Positions 26,843-35,766 of a stretch of DNA of 64,000 nucleotides are shown here, piece after piece. Source of the DNA: Oscillospiraceae bacterium. GTDB lineage: Bacteria > Bacillota > Clostridia > Oscillospirales > Ruminococcaceae. Below the pieces are notes generated by a model. That model was not told the origin of the DNA, did not search any database, and saw only the letters and a list, made by a program, of their open reading frames with translations. The stretch covers positions 102,237 to 166,236 of the forward strand of contig JAFVOU010000016.1 of assembly GCA_017505635.1 (NCBI GenBank), read 5' to 3'. Within the stretch, counting starts at the first letter, position 1; every line of letters starts with the position of its first letter. The position numbers and the translations under genes were made by a program.

Positions 26843-27883
26843 ATGGAAATATTGACAAAAGATTTATACCGCGAATATGAAAACTTTTGCCTTAACCACC
26901 CAAAGGGTGCTTTTCAGCAGAGCGTTAACTGGGCAAAGGTAAAAAAAGACTGGCTGCACGAGGTTGTTGTAAGCCGCGATGAAAACGGCAGCATTGTCGG
27001 CGGTGTTTCTGTTCTTATAAGAAAAATAGGTCCTTTTGGTATGATGTATGCCCCAAGAGGTCCTGTATGTGATTATGCTGACAAGACTGTTATGGCAGAC
27101 CTTATCAGCGGTATAAAAGCTGTTGCAAAAAAACACAACGGATATAAATTTATATGCGACCCTCTTGTTCTTGCAACCGACAAAGAAACAATACAGTTTT
27201 TCAAAGACTGCGGTTTCTCTATAAATGAAAACGCCGGTTTTCACGATACTATTCAGCCAAGATACAACTATATGCTCAACTATATCAAAGGCCTTTCAGA
27301 AGATGAACTTATCATGAAATTCACCTCCGGCACAAGATATTATATCCGTTTTGGTCCTAAAAACGGTGTTATCTGCAAGGTTGGTCTTGAATATCTTGAC
27401 GATTTTTATAAAATCTATGAAGAAACAGGAAAAAGAAAAAATTTCTCTATCCGTTCCAAAGCATATCTTGAAAGCATACTTGTAAATTTCCCTGAAAATG
27501 CAAAACTGTTTATGTGTTATTATCACAACCCTGAAAGCGGTGAAGAAACTGCACTCTGCGGCGGACTTTCCATTCAGTATGCAGGTACAACAAGCCACGT
27601 TTACGGCTGTTCCACAAGCGAAATGAGAAAGCTTAACCCTACCTATATGATGCAGTGGGAAATGATGAAATGGGCTTTAAACGGAAACTGTCATACCTAC
27701 GATATGCAGGGTATTGCACTTGATGAAGAAACTGATGCAGAACTTTATGGCGTATATCGCTTTAAGGCAAAATTTTTCGGTGACGTAATCGAAACTGCAG
27801 GCGAATTTACACTTACCTTTAATGCATTTGCAGACAAGCTTATTGCTATAGCTTTAAAAATAAGAAGCAAACTGAGAGGTTAA
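26843..27883 (+). CDS. FemX/FemAB-like peptidoglycan branch aminoacyltransferase
   Basis: A 346-residue cytoplasmic protein of the FemABX family, a double GNAT fold that adds amino acids from aminoacyl-tRNA to lipid II. FQQSVNWAKVKKDW (residues 22-35), GMMYAPRGPVCDY near 67, HVYGCSTSEMRKLNPTYMMQWEMMKWA near 250 and TYDMQGIALDEE near 290 match the family. ATG 26843 is used because TTGGAGA lies upstream and the family begins there, although the frame is open to 26765. Which amino acid it adds is unknown. A coiled-coil arm between the two lobes, seen in FemA, is not obvious, so it is closer to FemX. Confidence 0.87.
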   Translation: MEILTKDLYREYENFCLNHPKGAFQQSVNWAKVKKDWLHEVVVSRDENGSIVGGVSVLIRKIGPFGMMYAPRGPVCDYADKTVMADLISGIKAVAKKHNGYKFICDPLVLATDKETIQFFKDCGFSINENAGFHDTIQPRYNYMLNYIKGLSEDELIMKFTSGTRYYIRFGPKNGVICKVGLEYLDDFYKIYEETGKRKNFSIRSKAYLESILVNFPENAKLFMCYYHNPESGEETALCGGLSIQYAGTTSHVYGCSTSEMRKLNPTYMMQWEMMKWALNGNCHTYDMQGIALDEETDAELYGVYRFKAKFFGDVIETAGEFTLTFNAFADKLIAIALKIRSKLRG

Positions 27884-27893
27884 TTTATTAATC

Positions 27894-27922
27894 TTGAATT
27901 CTGTGATTTTATTTGATAGAAT
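27894..27922 (+). promoter_or_regulatory. Sigma-A promoter of the metG leader
   Basis: TTGAAT, 17 bases, TAGAAT. Transcription would start near 27929, 26 bases before the leader ORF and about 167 bases before metG. It lies in an imperfect AT-rich inverted repeat (27885-27939). Confidence 0.65.
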
Positions 27923-27954
27923 TATTAATTATATAAATTGAAAGGAGCGTTATT

Positions 27955-28041
27955 GTGGACAAACGGTTCTATATTTCCAGAATTATCGACTATCCATCCG
28001 TGAGAGGTCGAATGCGAATGCGCAATAGCGCTGGCGTATAG
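27955..28041 (+). CDS. 28-residue leader peptide upstream of metG
   Basis: A GTG codon follows AAAGGAG by 7 bases, an excellent ribosome binding site, and opens a 28-codon frame that begins MDKRFYISRIIDYPSV and ends RGRMRMRNSAGV. It is very basic and has two Met codons near the end. It is too short to be a normal enzyme, and no family is recognised. It starts about 26 bases from a good promoter and ends 54 bases before metG. Its last third forms a terminator-like hairpin, so it is best explained as an attenuation leader for methionyl-tRNA synthetase. A small RNA or an independent small protein is the alternative. Confidence 0.5.
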   Translation: MDKRFYISRIIDYPSVRGRMRMRNSAGV

Positions 28042-28047
28042 TTTTTT
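28012..28047 (+). promoter_or_regulatory. Putative attenuator hairpin in the metG leader
   Basis: ATGCG (28012-28016) pairs with CGTAT (28035-28039). After a 3x3 internal loop, GCGC (28020-28023) pairs with GCGC (28028-28031) around AATA. Six T follow at 28042-28047. The two in-frame ATG codons of the leader peptide (28012, 28018) lie in the 5' arm, and the peptide stop codon overlaps the base of the 3' arm. A stalled or translating ribosome would prevent the hairpin from forming. Confidence 0.5.
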
Positions 28048-28095
28048 ATTAATATTCAGTTAAAAATATAATTTTATTTATGAGGTTTATATAAA

Positions 28096-30048
28096 ATGAG
28101 CGAAAAGAAAACTTTTTACATTACCACCCCTATTTACTATCCTTCCGATAATCTTCATATCGGCCACAGCTACACAACAGTTGCATGCGATGCATTGTCC
28201 AGATACAAAAGACTTGAAGGCTATGACGTAATGTTCCTTACAGGTACAGATGAACATGGTCAGAAAATTCAGGACAAAGCTGCTGCTGTTGGCAAAACAC
28301 CAAAACAGTATGTTGATGAAATCGTAACAAATATCAAAGCCCTTTGGGAGCTTCTTGATGTAAAATACGACAGATTTATCAGAACAACCGACCACTATCA
28401 CGAAGAAGCTGTTCAGAAAATCTTTAAAATGCTTTATGACAAAGGCGATATCTACAAAGGCTTCTACGAAGGTCACTACTGCAAACCTTGCGAAACTTTC
28501 TGGACACAGAGCCAGCTTGTAGACGGCAAATGCCCTGACTGCGGCCGCGAAGTTTACAAAGCAAAAGAAGATGCTTACTTCTTTAAACTTTCCAACTATG
28601 CAGACAGACTTCTTAAACACTACGAAGACAACCCAAAATTTATCGAACCTGAAACACGCAAAAACGAAATGATAAGCTTTATCAAACAGGGCTTGCAGGA
28701 CCTTTGCGTTTCCAGAACAACAGTTAAATGGGGTATCCCTGTAACATTTGACCCTGAACACACAGTATATGTTTGGGTTGATGCTTTGTCCAACTATATC
28801 ACTGCGCTGGGCAAATTCAATGACGAATATGATGACTACGAAAGATACTGGCCTGCAACATGCCACATGGTAGGTAAAGAAATTCTTCGTTTCCATACAA
28901 TCATCTGGCCTGCAATGCTTATGGCTCTCGACCTTGAACTTCCAAAACAGGTATTCGGTCACGGCTGGCTTCTCCTTGAAGGCGGCAAAATGAGCAAGAG
29001 TGTTGGTAACGTTGTTGACCCTGTTCTCCTCTGCGACAAATACGGTGTTGACGCTATCAGATATTTCCTGCTCAGAGAAATTCCATTCGGCAACGATGGT
29101 CTTTACACAAACGAAGCACTGATGAACCGTATCAACGCTGACCTTGCAAATGACCTTGGCAACCTTGTAAGCCGCAGCTGTGCTATGATTGAAAAATACT
29201 TTGGCGGCACACTCCCTGCTGAAAGAGAAGCTGCAGAACTTGACAAAGAACTTATCACTCTCTGCGAAAACCTTGAAGCAAAAACAACAGAATGTATGGA
29301 TAACCTGCTTATCCCACAGGCATTACAGGAAATCTTTAAAGTTATTCAGAGAGCAAATAAATATATCGATGAAACAGCTCCTTGGGTTCTTGCAAAAGAC
29401 GAAGCAAACAAAGCACGTCTTGCAACAGTAATGTACAACCTTGTTGAAGCACTGCGCTTTGCAACAACACTGCTTCAGGCATTCCTGCCAACAACAGCTG
29501 TTAAAATCAGTGCTCAGCTTGGCTATACAGAAGATGACCTTAAATTCGAAAATCTTAAATTCGGTTACAAGACTGATGTAACTGTTAAAAAAGGCGAAGT
29601 TATCTTCCCTCGTATTGACATTGCAAAAGAAATGAAACTGCTTGAAGAACAGGAAAAAGCAAAACAGGAAGCTGCTGCAAAAGCTGCAGAACCTGCAGTT
29701 GAAGAAGAACCTGAAGAAGAGTTCCCAGAAATCACAATTGATGATTTTGCTAAAGTAGAACTTATCGTTGGCGAAATCAAGCATTGTGAAAAACTTCCAA
29801 AATCCGACAAGCTTCTCAAATCCACCATCTTTGACGGCAAACGCGACAGAACAATCCTCAGTGGTATTGCACAGTGGTACACTCCTGAAGAAATGATTGG
29901 CAAAAAACTTATCATCGTTGCTAACCTTGCACCAAGAAAAATGCGCGGTGTAGTAAGCGAAGGTATGATTCTTGCAGCATCTATGGGTGACAGTGCAAAA
30001 GTTGTATTTGTAGACAATGATGTTCCTGCAGGCAGCAGAATCGGTTAA
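28096..30048 (+). CDS. metG: Methionyl-tRNA synthetase
   Basis: A 650-residue cytoplasmic class I synthetase that charges tRNA-Met. It has the HIGH motif at NLHIGHSY (about residues 19-26), TGTDEHGQKI, and a CxxC...CxxC zinc knuckle (CKPCETFW...CPDCGR, about 128-155). The KMSKS loop is GGKMSKSVGNVV near 297, and an anticodon-binding helical domain follows. The last 110 residues are the EMAP/Trbp tRNA-binding domain (FAKVELIVGEIKHCEKLPKSDKLL), joined by an acidic Glu/Ala-rich linker. GAGG precedes the ATG. It follows its leader peptide and attenuator and precedes tatD, a common gene order. Confidence 0.96.
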   Translation: MSEKKTFYITTPIYYPSDNLHIGHSYTTVACDALSRYKRLEGYDVMFLTGTDEHGQKIQDKAAAVGKTPKQYVDEIVTNIKALWELLDVKYDRFIRTTDHYHEEAVQKIFKMLYDKGDIYKGFYEGHYCKPCETFWTQSQLVDGKCPDCGREVYKAKEDAYFFKLSNYADRLLKHYEDNPKFIEPETRKNEMISFIKQGLQDLCVSRTTVKWGIPVTFDPEHTVYVWVDALSNYITALGKFNDEYDDYERYWPATCHMVGKEILRFHTIIWPAMLMALDLELPKQVFGHGWLLLEGGKMSKSVGNVVDPVLLCDKYGVDAIRYFLLREIPFGNDGLYTNEALMNRINADLANDLGNLVSRSCAMIEKYFGGTLPAEREAAELDKELITLCENLEAKTTECMDNLLIPQALQEIFKVIQRANKYIDETAPWVLAKDEANKARLATVMYNLVEALRFATTLLQAFLPTTAVKISAQLGYTEDDLKFENLKFGYKTDVTVKKGEVIFPRIDIAKEMKLLEEQEKAKQEAAAKAAEPAVEEEPEEEFPEITIDDFAKVELIVGEIKHCEKLPKSDKLLKSTIFDGKRDRTILSGIAQWYTPEEMIGKKLIIVANLAPRKMRGVVSEGMILAASMGDSAKVVFVDNDVPAGSRIG

Positions 30049-30079
30049 TTTTTAATCTTTTATCATCCACAAACAACAC

Positions 30080-30115
30080 TATCCACTGCTCATACATTGG
30101 GCAGTGGATAATTTT
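30080..30115 (+). terminator. Hairpin between metG and tatD
   Basis: A perfect ten-base stem TATCCACTGC / GCAGTGGATA with an 11-base loop, then ATTTT. The weak T-run and its position 12 bases before the tatD start suggest partial termination or mRNA end protection rather than a full stop. Confidence 0.5.
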
Positions 30116-30126
30116 AAGGAAAAACT

Positions 30127-30906
30127 ATGGAAAAAATTTTTGACAGCCACAGCCACTATAACAACAGTGCTTTCAGCGAAGATTACAATGAACTTATGCA
30201 GCACCTTAAAAACAGTGGTGTAGGTTATGTTATGAACTGCGGCAGCAGTGTAGAGGCAAGCCGCAAGGCAATGGAACAAAGCCGAAACAGCGATTTTATG
30301 TGCTTCAGTGCAGGTATTCATCCTTTGGATATCGAACCTGAAACCTGCGATGCTGACTTTGATGAGATTGAAAAAATGGCCTCCGATCCAAAATGCAAGG
30401 CTATCGGCGAAATCGGTCTTGACTATCACTACGATGATGCCGCTGAACCACAAAAGCAAAAAGAAGCTTTTATCCGTCAGCTTGATATGGCAGTAAAGCT
30501 TGATAAACCTGTTATTATTCATATCCGTGAAGCTATGCAGGACAGCCTTGAAATACTGAAAATGTACGAAGGCAAAGTACGTGGTGTTATCCACTGTTTT
30601 TCCGGCAGTGCCGAAAGCGCAAAAGTGCTTGTAAAAATGGGCTATTACATCGGTTTTACAGGTGTTGTTACCTTTAAAAACGCAAGAAAAGCACTTGAAG
30701 CACTGAAAGTTGTGCCTTTTGACAGATTGCTTATCGAAACCGACTGTCCGTATATGGCACCGGAACCATATCGTGGCAAAAGATGCGACTCCTCTATGCT
30801 GCATCAGGTTGCACAGAAAATTGCCGACGAGCTTGGAAAAACAAAAGAAGAAGTTATGACTCAGACCTACAAAAACGCTGCAAGACTTTTTGAAATTGAA
30901 CAATAA
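30127..30906 (+). CDS. tatD: TatD-family metal-dependent hydrolase/DNase
   Basis: A 259-residue amidohydrolase-fold enzyme. It has DSHSHYNN (residues 6-13) with the HxH metal pair, SAGIHPLDIE, AIGEIGLDYHYDD, PVIIHIREA, GVIHCFSGSAESAK, GFTGVVTFKNA and LLIETDCPYMAPEPYRGKRC near 200. TatD proteins act as 3'-5' exonucleases in DNA repair and turnover in vitro. RBS AAGGA lies 7 bases before the ATG. Placement right after metG is widespread in Firmicutes. Confidence 0.94.
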   Translation: MEKIFDSHSHYNNSAFSEDYNELMQHLKNSGVGYVMNCGSSVEASRKAMEQSRNSDFMCFSAGIHPLDIEPETCDADFDEIEKMASDPKCKAIGEIGLDYHYDDAAEPQKQKEAFIRQLDMAVKLDKPVIIHIREAMQDSLEILKMYEGKVRGVIHCFSGSAESAKVLVKMGYYIGFTGVVTFKNARKALEALKVVPFDRLLIETDCPYMAPEPYRGKRCDSSMLHQVAQKIADELGKTKEEVMTQTYKNAARLFEIEQ

Positions 30907-30918
30907 TAATAAAATTAT

Positions 30919-30958
30919 AACTCCACAGTAGTTTTGACTACCGTGGAGTTATTTTTTT
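30919..30958. terminator. Terminator between tatD and the GH3 gene
   Basis: AACTCCACAGTAG pairs with CTACCGTGGAGTT (one mismatch) around a 5-base loop, then ATTTTTTT on the rightward side. The leftward side has TTATAATTTTA, so it may serve both convergent genes. Confidence 0.8.
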
Positions 30959-30964
30959 ATTTGA

Positions 30965-33436
30965 TTATATATTGTCGATATACTCTTTTTGAATGTTACT
31001 GTTAAATATGGCTTTAAGCACATTTGCACAGCAGCGTTTTAAATCAGCTTCTGTGATTTTTCCGTTTTTTATTCCTTCCAGAATTTCTTTTTTCTCGCGT
31101 TTTCCACCAGGCATTATCAAATCGTTGCCTGCTGACATACATATTGCATTGTCCGCACAGCCTTTGCTTGTGGAGAACCAGTCGGTCATAACCACACCGT
31201 CAAATCCCCATTCATTGCGCAATACTTTAGTGCACAAATCACAGCTGTTTGGTGTATATACCCCATTGATTTTATTATATGATGTCATAACACCTTTGGC
31301 ATTTCCATCTTTAACGGCATACTCAAAACCACGAAGATATATTTCTCGCAATGCACGTTCACTTACATTGGAAGAAACACCTTTTCGGTTATCTTCCTGA
31401 TTGTTTGCCGCAAAGTGCTTAAGGGTTACATAATATCCTTCTTCCTGCTGAACACCTTTTGTTACCGCAGCTGCCATTGCACCTGAAAGGAATGGGTCTT
31501 CAGAATAATATTCAAAGTTACGGCCACAAAGTGGATTTCGGTGAATATTAAGCGCAGGTGCAAGCCAGAATGTACAACCATATTCTTTCATTTCGCTGTA
31601 AATTGCGGTACCGATTTCATATGCCAATTCAGTATTGAATGTTTGTGCTATTGCTGTTGCAACAGGAAATGCAGTGGTGTACTGATACAAAACTGTGGAT
31701 TTTTCAGGGTCGGCAAGAATAAGCTTTTGTATCCACTTTGGCACAATACGGAATGCAGAAAGCGGCATATCAATAAGTTTTGTGCCTCCTCCTTTTTTGA
31801 GTGCAGCGCGTTGTGAAATACGCACCCCTGCAGGACCATCACAAAGTGTTATATTGGCAAGACCTTTATCCCAGAATTTTGAGGTGGTATTACCAACTGA
31901 ACCCGGCATATCAAACACTCTTTCTCCGCCAAACATACCAATGCCAACAACAATTTCTGCCATATCTTCAATGGAAAGCCGTGATATAAAATTTGTAATC
32001 CGTTTATCATCAATTACCTTTGAATTGTTATAATCAAAAGCTTTTGTAACAATATTTTCAGCTTTTAAACACAGTTTGATAGCTATTTGGTCTGTATTTT
32101 CACTATGTAAAGTTGTACAGCTTAACAGCTCAAACTCTTCTTTAACAGGGCAGATATTTATATGCTGTGACACAACTGCATCTTCATCAAGATTTATAAC
32201 AGCAACATTTTTGGTGTTTCCTGAAGAATTGCCCACACGAATTATATAATCCCCTTTTTCAAGGATAAACTGTGCTGTTTTTTCGTTATATGATGCAAAG
32301 TTTTTAATATCAAAACTTATGCATACTGTTTCTGTCTCATCAGGTGAAAGTGTTTTTGTTTTTGCAAAGCCTGCAAGTGACTGATACTCCTTGTTGATTG
32401 TACCTTGCGGTGCAGAAATATAAGCCTGCACAACTTCTTTGCCGCAGTATTTTTCCCCGATATTTTTTACTGTTGCTTTTACAGTTATCTTTGTACCATC
32501 TATTGTTACATCGGCAGTGTCAATCTGAAAATCTGTATAGCTTATACCATAACCAAATTCATATTTTGGTTCTACACCAAAGCTGTCGAAATAACGATAT
32601 CCTACATAAATATCTTCATTGTAATATTCGACATCAAGATTTCCGTTAAGATAACTGAACTGGTCATGGAATGGTATATCGCTGTAAGTTTTAGCCCAGG
32701 TATCTGTAAGTTTACCGCTTGGTGTTACCTTGCCCGATAAAACATCTGCTACCGCATTGCCACCTGCCGAACCCAGCTGACAAATATACATAACCGCATT
32801 TATGCCTTTTATCTCCTGCATAAATTTCATATCTATCTGTCCGCCTGCATTAATAAGCAGAATAAATTTATCGTATTTTTCGGCACAGAATTTTATGTCC
32901 GCATACTCTTCATCGGTTAAATACAAATCGCCTTTTTGTGCTTTGCGGTCTACACCTTCCCCTGCCTGACGTGCAACAACATATATGCAAGTGTCGGTAC
33001 TGCTTTTCTCTGCATCATTTTCATCTACACAGCGTGCAGGGCAACCGCCAAAATCCTCCAGCAATTCCATTGCCTTTGATGGATTTTTGAAAAAACGTTT
33101 TAGTTTATTATCATTGAATTCTTTTTCTTTTGTTTTATACAGATGGTCATATTCTTCTATCCAGTCTTTTGTTGTAACGTTAAATCCGGCATTTTCAAGG
33201 CCTTCCATAATGCTTATACTATGACGTTCGTTAACTTCGCCCGAACCTGTACCACCTTTTACTGTTCTTTTTGCACCATTACCAAACAATGCAACGGTTT
33301 TATTTTTTATAGGTAAAGTGCCGTCATTTTCAAGCAAAACAATGCTCTCGCAGGCCGCCTTGTAGGATATCTGCAGGTTTTTAATTTCTCTTTCGTTGGG
33401 TCTTGGGTCTGTTGATGCTTTGGTGTAAAATTTCAT
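30965..33436 (-). CDS. Glycoside hydrolase family 3, domain-permuted (beta-glucosidase-like)
   Basis: An 823-residue protein. The start is ATG 33436, with AGGAGGTC just ahead; the longer frame to 33457 has no such site. Domain order is swapped relative to most GH3. The alpha/beta sandwich comes first (SIVLLENDGTLPI near 30, FGNGAKRTVKGGTGSGEVN). A fibronectin III-like domain follows (about 310-385). The TIM barrel comes last (TLCDGPAGVRIS, NFEYYSEDPFLSG, LKHFAANNQEDNR), with nucleophile Asp in GVVMTDWFST. This circular permutation is known from rumen GH3 beta-glucosidases. No signal peptide is seen, so it acts inside the cell. It is divergent from blaI and may be under BlaI control. Confidence 0.9.
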   Translation of the reverse strand: MKFYTKASTDPRPNEREIKNLQISYKAACESIVLLENDGTLPIKNKTVALFGNGAKRTVKGGTGSGEVNERHSISIMEGLENAGFNVTTKDWIEEYDHLYKTKEKEFNDNKLKRFFKNPSKAMELLEDFGGCPARCVDENDAEKSSTDTCIYVVARQAGEGVDRKAQKGDLYLTDEEYADIKFCAEKYDKFILLINAGGQIDMKFMQEIKGINAVMYICQLGSAGGNAVADVLSGKVTPSGKLTDTWAKTYSDIPFHDQFSYLNGNLDVEYYNEDIYVGYRYFDSFGVEPKYEFGYGISYTDFQIDTADVTIDGTKITVKATVKNIGEKYCGKEVVQAYISAPQGTINKEYQSLAGFAKTKTLSPDETETVCISFDIKNFASYNEKTAQFILEKGDYIIRVGNSSGNTKNVAVINLDEDAVVSQHINICPVKEEFELLSCTTLHSENTDQIAIKLCLKAENIVTKAFDYNNSKVIDDKRITNFISRLSIEDMAEIVVGIGMFGGERVFDMPGSVGNTTSKFWDKGLANITLCDGPAGVRISQRAALKKGGGTKLIDMPLSAFRIVPKWIQKLILADPEKSTVLYQYTTAFPVATAIAQTFNTELAYEIGTAIYSEMKEYGCTFWLAPALNIHRNPLCGRNFEYYSEDPFLSGAMAAAVTKGVQQEEGYYVTLKHFAANNQEDNRKGVSSNVSERALREIYLRGFEYAVKDGNAKGVMTSYNKINGVYTPNSCDLCTKVLRNEWGFDGVVMTDWFSTSKGCADNAICMSAGNDLIMPGGKREKKEILEGIKNGKITEADLKRCCANVLKAIFNSNIQKEYIDNI

Positions 33437-33506
33437 AGCTGACCTCCTGATATTCATTATTTACAGAATAACATTTTTTACTGTATGTTACAATGGTATA
33501 TGTATA

Positions 33507-33535
33507 TTGACATTTCAGTCTACACGATGTAGAAT
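33507..33535 (+). promoter_or_regulatory. Sigma-A promoter of blaI-blaR1
   Basis: TTGACA, 17 bases, TAGAAT: a near-consensus promoter. The -10 lies inside the first BlaI-type operator (33519-33533), so repressor binding would block RNA polymerase. Confidence 0.75.
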
Positions 33536-33565
33536 AAAATCAACAATCAGTCTACTTGTTGTAGA
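33519..33565. promoter_or_regulatory. Paired BlaI/MecI-type operators
   Basis: Two dyads, TCTACacgatGTAGA (33519-33533) and TCTACttgttGTAGA (33551-33565), share arms TCTAC/GTAGA. Their centres are 32 bases apart, about three helical turns on the same face. Arms of this TAC/GTA type are what BlaI/MecI repressors bind. They sit between the blaI promoter and its start and 83-129 bases from the GH3 start, so BlaI probably represses its own operon and perhaps GH3. Confidence 0.7.
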
Positions 33566-33578
33566 ATGGAGTGATTAT

Positions 33579-33938
33579 ATGAGCGAATATAAACTTGGTC
33601 TTGTAGAAAGCAGATTTGCGGATATTATATGGAATAATGAACCAATATCATCAAGCGAACTTGCAAAACTGGCATTAAACGAACTTGAATGGAAAAAATC
33701 CACAACCTATACCGTGCTTAAACGTCTGTGTGACCGCGGTATTTTTATAAATGACAGCGGAACAGTTAAAGCACTGATCAGCAAAAACGATTTTTACGCC
33801 CTGCAAAGCGAGGAAATTATTAACGACAGTTTCAGCGGTTCTTTACCTGCATTTGTGGCAGCTTTCAGCAGCCGCAAAAAATTGAGTGATGAGGAAATTA
33901 ATCAGCTTCAGGATATGATAAATAAAATGAGGGGGTAA
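33579..33938 (+). CDS. BlaI/MecI-family transcriptional repressor
   Basis: A 119-residue winged-helix repressor. SRFADIIWNNEPISSSELAKLAL is the recognition region, and EWKKSTTYTVLKRLCDRGIFIND (residues 40-62) contains the wing characteristic of Penicillinase_R proteins. The C-terminal helices (about 85-119) would dimerise. ATG 33579 has TGGAGTG just ahead; the frame runs further back but overlaps both operators. It lies 4 bases before the BlaR1-like gene. BlaI proteins bind TAC-N-GTA dyads and leave DNA when cut by the partner BlaR1 protease. No beta-lactamase gene is in the window, so the controlled function may be the divergent glycosidase or wall genes elsewhere. Confidence 0.9.
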   Translation: MSEYKLGLVESRFADIIWNNEPISSSELAKLALNELEWKKSTTYTVLKRLCDRGIFINDSGTVKALISKNDFYALQSEEIINDSFSGSLPAFVAAFSSRKKLSDEEINQLQDMINKMRG

Positions 33939-33942
33939 TGTT

Positions 33943-35763
33943 ATGGCAAAATTCTCTTTTATCTCTTACAAACTGTTCCCTTCTGTTTTTAATATGAGTG
34001 TAACTGCAAGTGTTGTGATACTTATATTATTCGTATTCAGAAGCTTTTTCAAAAGTATAAAAGCCTTTGACCGCAAAATACCATCCACAATATTTTATGC
34101 ATTGTGGATTGTTGTTCTGTTCCGTCTGCTGTGCCCTTTTTCAATTACATCGGATAAATCATTTTTTCAGCAATATGACAGTCCAATAAATCGTACAAGT
34201 GAAAATGTTTCTGTTATAGAATATGTACCTGCTGATATTGTACACACAGAATATCCTGCTGTGGATTTACCTGTTGGATTTGTCAATCATATTATCAACC
34301 ACTATATGCCGCAAGGTGAAGAACAGTTGCGTGCTGACCCGTTGGAAGCACCTGTTGCCATTGCTACAAATGTGTGGTTTACAGGTATATTCTGCATGGC
34401 AATGTATGGATTTCACAGCTACATTAACCTTAAGAAAAAACTGATTGGCGCCATAAGATTAAAAGAAAATATCTATATATGTGATTATATATCTTCCCCT
34501 TTTGTTATTGGAACTGTAAAACCTAAAATATATTTACCATCAACTTTAAATGAAAACGAAGCAGAATATGTAATTGCGCATGAAAAACACCATATAAAGC
34601 GTTTTGACCATATTTTCAAGCTTACGGCTTTTATTGCTTTGACTTTGCATTGGTTTAATCCTTTTGTATGGATTGCCTTTGAATTTGCAATGCAGGATAT
34701 GGAAATGAGCTGCGATGAAGCAGTTATTAAAAAACTTGGTGATGATGTACGCAGTAAATATTCGCAGTCCTTGCTTAACTTTGCAACAGGCAAACACATT
34801 TTTGCAGGCGCTCCCCTTGCTTTTGGTGAAGGTGATACTCAGGTGCGCATAAAAAATCTGTATGCTGATAAGAAAAACAGCATACTTTACACATCTTTAG
34901 CCGTTGTATTTGCTGTTTTTCTGTCTTTCAGACTTATGGCTAACCCTGATACTTATAAAGGTGAAATTCTTTATAATGGTATGATTTATCATCAAAGCGG
35001 TTTACCGCTTGTAACTATCCCCGGAGAACGCAGCAGAAATATAGGTGTTTTAAATGAAATAGCTGATGCTGATACAGATTTGACAAAAGAACTGAGCGGC
35101 AAGTATATTGACAGTAAAAATTTAAATCTTCCGATATACCAAAGCAGCGAAAATGCCGAAACCATTTTTTTAACCACTGGTGATGGCTGGATACCTTTTA
35201 CCTCTGACAGTATGCAGTATGCCACCACACAAAGCTGGATTAAACCCGTTTACAGCGAAGGCTGGGACAACACATATGGCTGGGGTATTGGTTATACAAT
35301 AAATCTTGCTGATGATGTTGTGTGGGAAGGCATATATGAAGACATTTATCAGTATGGCGAACTTGTCAGTTCATCCATTGTTGCTTACAGCACAGACGAA
35401 GATGAAGGCCCCAACAAAACATACGGTATTGAAAATATCATAACTGTTACAGAACACAACGAAATGAGGATTTCTATAACAAACCATATTGATGACCTTA
35501 CCGTCGAATTTATGGATAATCCTTATGTAAAATCAAGACGTAAAATTCCACTGCCTGATGAAGAGTATTCTTCTATGATGATAAGACCTGCATTTAACAA
35601 AAATATAAAAACATTTAAACTGCTTTCCAATGACAGCTTTGATTTGATAGCAGTCTCACTTGGCACAGGCGAAAACGGTGCAATTTATACAGACCATACC
35701 AACCCAAATCAGGCATGTGTGATTGTATACAGATTTGTTACATCCACAATACCGCTCAGATAA
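33943..35763 (+). CDS. BlaR1/MecR1-type M56 metallopeptidase sensor
   Basis: A 606-residue membrane protein. Four or five membrane segments (about 18-38, 50-66, 143-162, 222-240, 297-315) enclose a cytoplasmic M56 zinc peptidase with HEKHH (residues 213-217) and SCDEAVIKKLG, the conserved downstream glutamate helix. The outer domain (about 320-606) does not look like the penicillin-binding sensor of BlaR1: no SxxK-SxN-KTG set is seen. It is instead a unique domain with YKGEILYNGMIYHQSG and DGWIPFTSDS stretches. Its signal is unknown. It would cleave BlaI directly or indirectly when triggered. Confidence 0.87.
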   Translation: MAKFSFISYKLFPSVFNMSVTASVVILILFVFRSFFKSIKAFDRKIPSTIFYALWIVVLFRLLCPFSITSDKSFFQQYDSPINRTSENVSVIEYVPADIVHTEYPAVDLPVGFVNHIINHYMPQGEEQLRADPLEAPVAIATNVWFTGIFCMAMYGFHSYINLKKKLIGAIRLKENIYICDYISSPFVIGTVKPKIYLPSTLNENEAEYVIAHEKHHIKRFDHIFKLTAFIALTLHWFNPFVWIAFEFAMQDMEMSCDEAVIKKLGDDVRSKYSQSLLNFATGKHIFAGAPLAFGEGDTQVRIKNLYADKKNSILYTSLAVVFAVFLSFRLMANPDTYKGEILYNGMIYHQSGLPLVTIPGERSRNIGVLNEIADADTDLTKELSGKYIDSKNLNLPIYQSSENAETIFLTTGDGWIPFTSDSMQYATTQSWIKPVYSEGWDNTYGWGIGYTINLADDVVWEGIYEDIYQYGELVSSSIVAYSTDEDEGPNKTYGIENIITVTEHNEMRISITNHIDDLTVEFMDNPYVKSRRKIPLPDEEYSSMMIRPAFNKNIKTFKLLSNDSFDLIAVSLGTGENGAIYTDHTNPNQACVIVYRFVTSTIPLR

Positions 35764-35766
35764 AAT

